Source: Bacteroides bouchesdurhonensis (GTDB taxonomy: Bacteria > Bacteroidota > Bacteroidia > Bacteroidales > Bacteroidaceae). From it: 64,000 nucleotides of DNA. The DNA is taken from assembly GCF_900155865.1 (NCBI RefSeq), contig NZ_LT707006.1, positions 2,396,577 to 2,460,576 of the forward strand, written 5' to 3'. Below are positions 56,208 through 64,000 of this stretch, piece by piece. Position numbers and translations under genes: made by a program. The notes below the pieces were generated by a model. The model was not told the DNA's origin. It worked only from the letters and a program-made list of their open reading frames with translations, and made no database searches. Position 1 is the first letter of the stretch, and each line of letters starts with the position of its first letter.

Positions 56208-57707
56208 ATGAAGAAAATATATAATTACCTGATAGCTGCAGTCTTCTTTTGTACTCCATTTGTTACTGTAGATGCACAACAATCAGTTGTGTTGGACCTG
56301 AACCGTACGATTGAACTGGCAAATGACAGTTCACTGGAAGCCTTTCGCACTCAAAATATGTATTTTTCCGGTTATTGGGAATACCGTACTTACCAAGCGA
56401 ACCGCTTACCGAGTCTGACAATGAATCTGACTCCTGCCCAATATAACCGGGATATAACGAAACGTTATGATTCGCAATCTAATCTTGACGTATATCGTAC
56501 TCAACAATCTTATTATGCTTACGGTGGTCTATCTGTGAAACAGAATTTTGATTTGACGGGCGGTACTTTTTATCTGGAATCGAACTTGACGTATATGCGT
56601 AACTTCGGAGATAGTAAGACGACCCAATTTACCAGTGTTCCTATCCGAATTGGATATTCACAAAGCTTGCTGGGGTATAATGCCTTTAAATGGGAACGTA
56701 AGATTGAACCGTTGAAATATGAACGTGTGAAAAAAGAGTTTCTCTATAATGTGGAGAAAGTATCTGAGAAAGCTACCTCTTATTTCTTTTCTTTAGCAAT
56801 GGCACAGGCTGAATATGACCTGGCAAAAGAAAATATGGTTTCCAGCGATACTCTTTATCGCATTGGTGAACAACGGTATAAGATTGCGGCTATTTCTCAG
56901 GCTGATTTGCTAACTTTGAAACTTGATCGCGTGAATGCAGAAAATTCATTGAAAAATAAAGCGATCGACCTGAAACGTGCCATGTTTGCATTAGCTTCTT
57001 TTTTGAATCTGGATAAAAATACGCAAATTAAATTGGAACTTCCATCTCATCTTAATGATTTGCAGATTCCTGTAGATTTAGCGTTGCAATGGGGAAGAAG
57101 TAATAATCCGCAACTGCTGGAACTGAAACAGAATATTTTGGAAGCAGAACGAAGTGTGGATAAGACTAAAAAGGAATCACGTTTTAATGCAAGTGTCAAT
57201 GCTAGTATCGGTTTTAATCAAGTAGCGGAAACTTTTGGTGATGTATATTATAAGCCCATGCAACAAGATCTGGTGTCTGTAAGTGTTTCTATTCCTTTGA
57301 TTGACTGGGGAGTGAGAAAAGGAAAATTTAATATGGCACAGAATAATCTGAATGTTGTGAAAATCTCTTCCCGTCAGAATGAGATCAGTATTGAAGAGGA
57401 AGTTATCATGACTGTGAATGATTTCAATATTCAGGAACAACTGATTAGCAGTGCAGAAGAGGCATTAGATTTGGCGGTATTGGCATATGATCAGACTCGC
57501 CAGCGTTTCATAATTGGAAAGGCGGATATTAACAGTCTGACTCTTTCGCAAAACCGTCAGCAACAGGCACAACGTAATTACATTTCTGCATTGCAGGAGT
57601 ATTGGATGAATTATTATAAGATCCGGCGACTTACTTTGTTTGATTTTGCTACCGGGGTTTCACTTTCCGACCGATTTGATTTTAATGGGGGAAATATAGT
57701 TAAATAA
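56208..57707 (+). CDS. TolC-family outer-membrane efflux protein
   Basis: 499 aa from the ATG at 56208, 2 bases after the RND stop; the longer frame from 56175 lies inside the RND gene. Signal peptide ends about VTVDAQQ. Two outer-membrane efflux repeats with long helices (YDLAKENMVSSDTLYRIGEQ, LDLAVLAYDQTRQRFIIGKA, DINSLTLSQNRQQQAQRNYI). Forms the outer-membrane channel of the tripartite exporter. Confidence 0.93.
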   Translation: MKKIYNYLIAAVFFCTPFVTVDAQQSVVLDLNRTIELANDSSLEAFRTQNMYFSGYWEYRTYQANRLPSLTMNLTPAQYNRDITKRYDSQSNLDVYRTQQSYYAYGGLSVKQNFDLTGGTFYLESNLTYMRNFGDSKTTQFTSVPIRIGYSQSLLGYNAFKWERKIEPLKYERVKKEFLYNVEKVSEKATSYFFSLAMAQAEYDLAKENMVSSDTLYRIGEQRYKIAAISQADLLTLKLDRVNAENSLKNKAIDLKRAMFALASFLNLDKNTQIKLELPSHLNDLQIPVDLALQWGRSNNPQLLELKQNILEAERSVDKTKKESRFNASVNASIGFNQVAETFGDVYYKPMQQDLVSVSVSIPLIDWGVRKGKFNMAQNNLNVVKISSRQNEISIEEEVIMTVNDFNIQEQLISSAEEALDLAVLAYDQTRQRFIIGKADINSLTLSQNRQQQAQRNYISALQEYWMNYYKIRRLTLFDFATGVSLSDRFDFNGGNIVK

Positions 57708-57724
57708 ACAATGAAGAATTAAGA

Positions 57725-60700
57725 ATGAAGAAGTTACCGGAGAAACATAATGGCCTGAAAGTATCTGCTTTTACTCTGATTGTTGCTTTTATTTGTGTGG
57801 CATTGGTTGGGCTTACGCTTATTCCGTTGCTTCCGGTGAAGCTGAACCCTTCACGAACTTCACCCGGTTTCTCCGTATCGTTCAATATGTCCGGAGCTTC
57901 CTCTCGTGTAGTGGAAATGGAAGCTACCAGTAAACTAGAAGCGATGCTTGCTCGGGTCAGAGGGGTAAAAAGTATATCTTCTACTTCTGGAAACGGGTGG
58001 GGAAGAGTGAATGTGGGGCTAGATAAACATACTAATGTAGAAATGGCGCGTTTTGAGGCGTCCACTATTATTCGCCAGACTTGGCCTGAATTACCTAAAG
58101 AGGTAAACTATCCTACTATTCAGATGAGTGGTGTGGGAGAGAGGAGCCAGGGACCTTTTATCTCGTTCACTATTAATGCGCCTTCTACACCGATTCTTAT
58201 CCAGCAGTATGCAGATGAGCATATAAAACCGAGATTATCGCAGATAGCCGGTGTCTATAAAGTGAATCTTAATGGAGCTACTCCTATGGAATGGAGGTTG
58301 GAGTATGATAGTGAGCAATTACGTAGTTTGGGAGTGTCGGTAGATGATATTCGACAGGCGGTCAGTTTGCATTATCGAAAAGAATTTATGGGTACCTCGG
58401 ATGTTGAACATGTTGGTGGAGGAAAAGAATGGATTCGTTTGGCATTAGTTCCGGAAAAAGGTAACCGGCTCTTTGATCCTGCGGATATTTCGATAGCGAT
58501 TAAAGATGGTAAGATGATTGGTTTGAATGAACTGGTAAAAGTCACACGTGAAGAAGAAGAACCACAAAGTTACTATCGTATTAACGGACTGAATTCTATT
58601 TATTTATCATTGGTGGCTGAAGAGACGGCTAACCAGTTGGAATTGAGTAAACAGGTAGAGGCGGTTATGGAAGAGATTCATGAATTTCTTCCCGCCGGGT
58701 ATGAGATACACATGAGTTATAATGCAACGGAATATATTAAGGAAGAATTGAGTAAAATTTATTTGCGTACTGGAATGACGGTGCTTATTCTTCTCTTTTT
58801 TGTACTGTTGATTACTTGGCGACCTAAATATTTGTTTCTGATCGTTGTAAGTCTGACTGTTAATATGGCAATCGCTGTAATTTTCTATTATCTGTTCGGG
58901 TTGGAGATGCAACTTTATTCGCTGGCAGGTATCACCATTTCTTTGAACTTGGTGATTGACAATACGATTGTGATGAGTGACCATTATCTAAGACACAGGA
59001 ATTTAAAAGCTTTCTTGTCTGTGTTGGCTGCTACGCTAACTACTATGGGTGCTTTAGTGGTTATCTTCTTTCTTGATGAAAAAATACGTCTGAATCTACA
59101 GGATTTTGCAGCAGTGGTTATTATTAATCTGGGGGTATCTTTATTAATCGCTTTATTCTTTGTTCCTTCTTTAATAGAGAAGATTGGGCTGAAAAGAAAA
59201 GGTAGAAAAAAAGAGATCGGGGGCAGATGGCAGAGATTAATGAACCGTAACTGGTTACGAAGTCTCAGACAGATAATGAAACGGATACCTGTTTATTTCT
59301 CCCGTTTTTATATGTGGCTGATACGGATTCTTTGCCGTTGGCGCGTTGCAGTCTGTCTGTTGCTTTTGTTTGCGTTCGGATTTCCGGTATTTTTGCTTCC
59401 CGAACGCATGAAAGGAGAAGATAAGGTGGCTGATATCTACAATCGGACGATAGGAACACCCACTTATAAGGAGAAGGTGAAACCTATAGTAGATAAAGTA
59501 TTGGGTGGCAGCTTACGGCTGTTTGTTCAGAAAGTATATGAAGGTAGTTACTTTACCCGCAATGATGAGGTGGTGCTATATGCTAATGCAACTTTGCCAA
59601 ATGGAAGTACATTAGAACAAATGAATACATTGATAAAGCGTATGGAAGCTTATCTGAGTAATTTTAATGAAATTAAGCAGTTTCATACCTCTGTACATAA
59701 TGCCCGGCGGGCTTCTATCAGTATTAATTTTACGAAGGAACATCAACATAGTGGTTTTCCTTATACATTGAAAGCGAATATCATCAGTAAAGCACTCCAA
59801 TTGGGAGGTGGTAGCTGGAATGTGTATGGTCTCCAAGATCAGGGCTTTAGTAATGATGTACGTGAAAATGCCGGTTCATTCCGAATAAAAATGTATGGTT
59901 ATAATTATGACGAACTTTACTTTTGGGCAGAAAAAATGAAAGAAAAATTATTATCCCACCGCCGTATAAAGGAAGTCACTATTGGTTCTGCATTTTCTAA
60001 TTGGAAAGACGACTATAAGGAGTTCTATTTTGACTTGGATAAAAAGAGAATGGCAGAAGAAGGAGTAAATGCTCAGACTCTTTTTGCAGCTATTCGTCCT
60101 CTTTATGGTCGTAATATGGAGATTGGCTCGGTCTTGACACAAGATGGAGTAGAAAAAATCAAATTATCTTCTCGTCAGTCAGAAGAGCGAGATGTTTGGG
60201 CGATGCAATATTTTCCGGTTCGTGCCGGACGCCGGGATTATAAATTATCTGACCTGGCAAGGGTTGAGAAAGGGCAGATGCCGCAGGAAGTGGCCAAAGA
60301 GAACCAACAATATCGTTTGTGCCTGCAATATGAATATATTGGTGCTTCTGAGCAAGGATACAGAATATTAGATAAAGATTTGGAGGAATTTAAAGAAATT
60401 CTTCCCATGGGGTATTCTGCTAAGTCAGAAAGACCAAATTGGTCTTGGGGATCGAGTGGGGTAAATAAGCAATACCGTTTATTACTAATTGTGGTTGCCA
60501 TTATTTTTATGATTACCAGTATTTTGTTTAATTCATTGAAACAACCCTTAGCCATTATTTTTGTGATTCCGGTTTCTTATATTGGGGTGTTCCTCACTTT
60601 TTATTGGTTTAAGTTGAATTTTGACCAGGGAGGTTTTGCTTCATTTGTGTTGCTTTGCGGTATTACGGTGAATGCGAGTATTTATATTTTGAATGAGTAT

Positions 60701-60964
60701 AATGCACTGCGACGACGTTTCCCACATCTTTCTTCACTTCGTGCCTATGTGAAGGCTTGGAATATTAAAATTATCCCTATTTTTCTGACAGTTATTTCTA
60801 CTATTCTAGGATTTATTCCTTTTATGGTAGGGACTGAAAAAGAGGGATTTTGGTTTCCGCTGGCGGCGGGAACGATCGGAGGATTGATTATGTCAATGAT
60901 TGGTGTTTTCATCTTGTTGCCGGTACTTGCGTTAAAAAAGAAAGATATTATAAATAGAAGATGA
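57725..60964 (+). CDS. RND transporter permease 2
   Basis: 1079 aa, AcrB-type and only distantly related to permease 1. Helix 4 reads ITISLNLVIDNTIVMSDHYL; one Asp remains (VIDN) where AcrB has an Asp-Asp pair. A second permease beside the first under a single adaptor and channel suggests a heteromeric pump, like the MdtBC arrangement, or two alternative pumps sharing them. Starts 17 bases after the tolC stop. Last gene of the operon. Confidence 0.93.
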   Translation: MKKLPEKHNGLKVSAFTLIVAFICVALVGLTLIPLLPVKLNPSRTSPGFSVSFNMSGASSRVVEMEATSKLEAMLARVRGVKSISSTSGNGWGRVNVGLDKHTNVEMARFEASTIIRQTWPELPKEVNYPTIQMSGVGERSQGPFISFTINAPSTPILIQQYADEHIKPRLSQIAGVYKVNLNGATPMEWRLEYDSEQLRSLGVSVDDIRQAVSLHYRKEFMGTSDVEHVGGGKEWIRLALVPEKGNRLFDPADISIAIKDGKMIGLNELVKVTREEEEPQSYYRINGLNSIYLSLVAEETANQLELSKQVEAVMEEIHEFLPAGYEIHMSYNATEYIKEELSKIYLRTGMTVLILLFFVLLITWRPKYLFLIVVSLTVNMAIAVIFYYLFGLEMQLYSLAGITISLNLVIDNTIVMSDHYLRHRNLKAFLSVLAATLTTMGALVVIFFLDEKIRLNLQDFAAVVIINLGVSLLIALFFVPSLIEKIGLKRKGRKKEIGGRWQRLMNRNWLRSLRQIMKRIPVYFSRFYMWLIRILCRWRVAVCLLLLFAFGFPVFLLPERMKGEDKVADIYNRTIGTPTYKEKVKPIVDKVLGGSLRLFVQKVYEGSYFTRNDEVVLYANATLPNGSTLEQMNTLIKRMEAYLSNFNEIKQFHTSVHNARRASISINFTKEHQHSGFPYTLKANIISKALQLGGGSWNVYGLQDQGFSNDVRENAGSFRIKMYGYNYDELYFWAEKMKEKLLSHRRIKEVTIGSAFSNWKDDYKEFYFDLDKKRMAEEGVNAQTLFAAIRPLYGRNMEIGSVLTQDGVEKIKLSSRQSEERDVWAMQYFPVRAGRRDYKLSDLARVEKGQMPQEVAKENQQYRLCLQYEYIGASEQGYRILDKDLEEFKEILPMGYSAKSERPNWSWGSSGVNKQYRLLLIVVAIIFMITSILFNSLKQPLAIIFVIPVSYIGVFLTFYWFKLNFDQGGFASFVLLCGITVNASIYILNEYNALRRRFPHLSSLRAYVKAWNIKIIPIFLTVISTILGFIPFMVGTEKEGFWFPLAAGTIGGLIMSMIGVFILLPVLALKKKDIINRR

Positions 60965-61205
60965 AGGTATAACTTATTCAAATAGTTTTAAACAGATTGG
61001 TTTGTAATAATGGGTATATATACTTTAATTGATGACAAATTGAAATTTAGGTTATTGTTTGATGTATATATTTATGTGTTATGAAAAAATGACTGTCTTT
61101 ACATATCTGAGTATTTGGTTGTGTTATGTGTTAGAAGTATGGCATAGGATAACTCTCTTTTGCAATTTTCTTTCAAATCCTTCACTACCAACCAAAAAAT
61201 CTTAT
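60965..61205. other. intergenic stretch before pheT
   Basis: AT-rich, no gene and no convincing terminator hairpin recognised. The pheT promoter is at its right edge. Confidence 0.5.
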
Positions 61206-61213
61206 TAACTTTG
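61206..61213 (+). promoter_or_regulatory. -7 box of pheT
   Basis: TAACTTTG, a perfect TAnnTTTG, 35 bases before the ATG at 61249. The -33 element is weak. Confidence 0.55.
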
Positions 61214-61248
61214 CGAATCTTTTTGAGAAACAATAAAAACTTAATTAT

Positions 61249-63711
61249 ATGAATATCTCTTATAACTGGCTGAAAGAGTATGTCAATTTCGACCTGACGC
61301 CTGATGAAACGGCTGCTGCACTTACTTCTATCGGCTTGGAAACAGGTGGGGTGGAAGAAGTACAAACTATTAAAGGTGGTTTGGAAGGACTAGTGATCGG
61401 TGAAGTGTTGACATGTGTTGAACATCCTAATTCGGATCATTTGCACGTCACTACTGTTAATCTGGGAGACGGTGAACCGGTTCAGATTGTTTGCGGGGCT
61501 CCCAATGTTGCTGCCGGACAGAAAGTCGTAGTTGCTACTTTAGGCACAAAGCTCTATGATGGTGATGAATGTTTTACGATTAAGAAATCAAAAATCCGTG
61601 GTGTAGAATCTATTGGTATGATCTGTGCGGAAGATGAGATTGGTATTGGAACCGATCACGCAGGAATTATTGTATTGCCAGCTGATGTTATTCCGGGTAC
61701 ACTTGCTAAGGATTATTATAATATTAAAAGTGATTATATACTTGAAGTAGATATTACTCCCAATCGTGCTGATGCGTGTTCACATTATGGTGTAGCTCGT
61801 GACTTGTATGCTTTTCTTGTTCAGAATGGTAAACAAGCTACGTTGCAACGTCCGTCGGTAGATGCCTTCAAAGTGGATAACCATGACTTGGATATTGAGG
61901 TGAAAGTAGAGAATAGTGAAGCATGTCCTCATTATGCAGGAGTGACTGTGAAAGGTGTGACAGTAAAGGAAAGTCCGGAATGGTTGCAAAATAAACTCCG
62001 CCTTATTGGTCTGCGTCCTATTAATAATGTGGTAGATATTACTAATTATATTGTTCATGCTTTTGGCCAACCATTACACTGTTTTGACGCAGGAAAGATT
62101 AAAGGTAATGAAGTCATTGTAAAGACAATGCCTGAAGGTACTTCATTCGTAACATTGGACGGAGTAGAACGTAAGCTGAACGAATGTGATTTGATGATCT
62201 GTAATAAGGAAGAAGCCATGTGCATAGCCGGTGTTTTCGGTGGGCTTGATTCTGGTTCTACAGAAACAACTACTGACGTATTTATTGAAAGTGCTTATTT
62301 TCATCCAACATGGGTGCGCAAAACAGCTCGTCGTCATGGATTAAATACAGATGCGTCTTTCCGTTTTGAACGTGGCATTGATCCGAATAGTCTTATCTAC
62401 TGTTTGAAGTTAGCTGCTTTGATGGTAAAAGAGTTAGCCGGTGGTACAATTTCTTCTGAAATTAAAGATGTATGTGCTGCTCCTGCTCAGGACTTTGTAG
62501 TAGAACTTGCTTATGAAAAAGTACATACATTGGTTGGTAAAGTGATTCCGGTAGAGACAATTAAAAGTATTGTGACTAGCTTGGAAATGAAAATAATCAA
62601 TGAAACAGCTGAAGGACTAACTTTGGCTGTGCCTCCTTATCGTGTGGATGTACAACGTGATTGCGACGTGATAGAAGACATTCTTCGTATTTACGGATAT
62701 AATAATGTAGAGATTCCAACTACATTGAAGTCTAGCCTTACCACAAAAGGAGAGCATGATAAGTCAAATAAATTGCAGAACCTGATTGCTGAACAGTTAG
62801 TTGGATGCGGATTTAATGAAATATTGAATAATTCGCTGACTCGTGCTGCCTATTATGATGGACTGGAAACTTATCCTTCCAATCATCTGGTCATGTTGAT
62901 GAACCCGTTGAGTGCAGATCTGAATGGTATGCGTCAAACATTATTATTTGGTGGATTGGAAAGTATTGCTCATAATGCTAATCGTAAGAATGCTGATTTG
63001 AAATTCTTTGAATTTGGTAATTGTTATCATTTCGATGCGGACAAGAGGAATCCGGAAAAAGTATTAGCTGCGTATTCAGAAGATTATCATTTGGGATTAT
63101 GGGTTACAGGAAAGAAGATTTCAAATTCATGGGTACATCCAGATGAAAATTCATCTGTATTTGAGTTGAAAGCTTATGTTGAAAATATACTGAAACGTTT
63201 GGGATTAGATTTACACAATTTGGTAGTCGGTAATTTGACAGACGATATTTATGCTACTGCACTTTCTGTAAATACCAAAGGGGGAAAACGTCTTGCTTCT
63301 TTCGGTATCATTACTAAGAAATTGTTGAAAGTATTTGATGTTGATAATGAAGTGTATTATGCTGATCTGAATTGGAGTGAATTATTGAAGGCGATCCGTT
63401 CGGTGAAAGTCAGCTATAAAGAGATCTCTAAATTCCCAGCTGTGAAACGTGATCTGGCATTGTTAATTGACAAGAACATACAGTTTGTTGAAATCGAAAA
63501 GATTGCTTATGAGACAGAGAAGAAGCTGTTGAAAGAAGTAGAACTCTTTGACGTATATGAAGGTAAGAATCTGGAAGCTGGAAAGAAATCGTATGCAGTC
63601 AGCTTCTTACTTCAAGATGAAAGCCAGACTTTGAACGACAAGATGATCGATAAGATTATGTCGAAACTGGTGAAAAATCTGGAAGATAAACTGAATGCAA
63701 AATTAAGATAA
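61249..63711 (+). CDS. pheT: phenylalanine--tRNA ligase beta subunit
   Basis: 820 aa, full length. Begins MNISYNWLKEYVNFDLTPDE. Contains the EMAP/tRNA-binding domain (about 40-150), B3/4 editing domain (NPIINNVVDITNYIV-type segment RPINNVVDITNYIVH), B5 domain (about 400-480), the catalytic-like core and the C-terminal anticodon-binding FDX-ACB domain (SKFPAVKRDLALLIDKNIQF). Charges tRNA-Phe together with PheS, which is not in the window. Convergent with nothing; the YebC-family gene follows at 35 bases. Confidence 0.98.
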   Translation: MNISYNWLKEYVNFDLTPDETAAALTSIGLETGGVEEVQTIKGGLEGLVIGEVLTCVEHPNSDHLHVTTVNLGDGEPVQIVCGAPNVAAGQKVVVATLGTKLYDGDECFTIKKSKIRGVESIGMICAEDEIGIGTDHAGIIVLPADVIPGTLAKDYYNIKSDYILEVDITPNRADACSHYGVARDLYAFLVQNGKQATLQRPSVDAFKVDNHDLDIEVKVENSEACPHYAGVTVKGVTVKESPEWLQNKLRLIGLRPINNVVDITNYIVHAFGQPLHCFDAGKIKGNEVIVKTMPEGTSFVTLDGVERKLNECDLMICNKEEAMCIAGVFGGLDSGSTETTTDVFIESAYFHPTWVRKTARRHGLNTDASFRFERGIDPNSLIYCLKLAALMVKELAGGTISSEIKDVCAAPAQDFVVELAYEKVHTLVGKVIPVETIKSIVTSLEMKIINETAEGLTLAVPPYRVDVQRDCDVIEDILRIYGYNNVEIPTTLKSSLTTKGEHDKSNKLQNLIAEQLVGCGFNEILNNSLTRAAYYDGLETYPSNHLVMLMNPLSADLNGMRQTLLFGGLESIAHNANRKNADLKFFEFGNCYHFDADKRNPEKVLAAYSEDYHLGLWVTGKKISNSWVHPDENSSVFELKAYVENILKRLGLDLHNLVVGNLTDDIYATALSVNTKGGKRLASFGIITKKLLKVFDVDNEVYYADLNWSELLKAIRSVKVSYKEISKFPAVKRDLALLIDKNIQFVEIEKIAYETEKKLLKEVELFDVYEGKNLEAGKKSYAVSFLLQDESQTLNDKMIDKIMSKLVKNLEDKLNAKLR

Positions 63712-63746
63712 TACTAAAATAAATCATATAATAAAAATATAAACCA

Positions 63747-64000
63747 ATGGGAAGAGCATTTGAATATAGAAAAGCCGCTAAGCTGAAAAGATGGGGCCAT
63801 ATGGCTCGTACATTTACAAAAATAGGTAAACAGATTGCTATTGCTGTAAAAGCTGGTGGTCCGGAACCGGAAAACAATCCTACTCTGCGTGCAATTATCG
63901 CGAATGCAAAACGTGAGAATATGCCGAAAGATAATATCGATCGTGCTATTAAGAACGCAATGGGTAAAGATCAGAGTGACTACAAGGGTATGACTTATGA
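63747..64000 (+). CDS. YebC/PmpR family protein, 5' part (runs off the window)
   Basis: The first 84 codons are present: [56 protein letters not shown]. This is the N-terminal domain of YebC/TACO1-type proteins, known as transcription regulators or as factors for translation of proline stretches. The end lies beyond the window. Confidence 0.95.
   Translation, partial: MGRAFEYRKAAKLKRWGHMARTFTKIGKQIAIAVKAGGPEPENNPTLRAIIANAKRENMPKDNIDRAIKNAMGKDQSDYKGMTY

Overview
This looks like the chromosome of a gut Bacteroides (order Bacteroidales, probably the B. thetaiotaomicron/ovatus group). The reasons are Bacteroidales-type promoters (-33 TTTG, -7 TAnnTTTG) in front of many genes, a six-subunit Rnf operon beside galE, ispE and dnaB, a DUF3078 protein, and families largely confined to this order (NVEALA peptides, TolB-like/DUF5128 propeller lipoproteins, fimbrillins). 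The species is inferred, not proven.

Layout. 0.1-3.7 kb: a small minus-strand operon (MFS permease, VOC protein, HAD hydrolase, DUF1349 lectin-like protein) divergent from a Crp/Fnr regulator. 3.8-9.3 kb: fimbrillin fragment, MATE pump, yidC, pyrG. 9.3-14.3 kb: DUF3078 protein, an array of four 22-bp palindromes, a WecG/TagA glycosyltransferase fragment, an Rpn-type nuclease and an orphan phage-type tail sheath gene. 14.5-24.2 kb: core genes (RseC-like protein, rnfBCDGEA, galE, ispE, dnaB). 24.2-28.5 kb: a graveyard of mobile and defence genes (ISL3 pseudogene, an intact HTH/DUF3990/DUF3791 toxin-antitoxin-like trio, two broken abortive-infection genes, a cas2 remnant, a 12-unit array of 22-bp tandem repeats, an IS66 fragment). 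61.2-64 kb: pheT and the start of a YebC-family gene.

The interesting part is 28.7-61 kb, which I read as one co-regulated peptide secretion and processing locus. It carries repeated cassettes of (i) a short NVEALA-type exported peptide, often Cys-rich, (ii) a propeller lipoprotein (TolB_like or DUF5128) and (iii) a membrane-anchored thioredoxin-like protein with a CxxC motif, sometimes with a DUF1573 domain. Between the cassettes lie a translationally coupled operon of a transglutaminase-like protein, a GtaA-like glutaminase and a signal peptidase I, and an O-antigen-ligase-like membrane protein with TPRs. The locus ends with an RND export operon (HlyD, RND, TolC, RND).

Seven near-identical 91-92 bp control modules are spread across this locus. 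Each has a CGATGAAATG-like box, an A/T tract, a direct repeat TGGTC-N5-TGGTC with a 10-bp period, then a -33 TTTG and a -7 TAnnTTT(G/A). One module lies directly before a peptide gene, two before thioredoxin-like genes, one before the RND operon, and one 0.4 kb upstream of the gene for a transmembrane ToxR-like winged-helix regulator (29756-30799). That spacing is what an OmpR/ToxR-family activator would bind, so I propose that this regulator controls the peptide cassettes and their exporter together. The locus is also decaying: amber codons, frameshifts, internal deletions, an inserted ISAs1 relic and a 73-bp exact duplication show cassette gain and loss.
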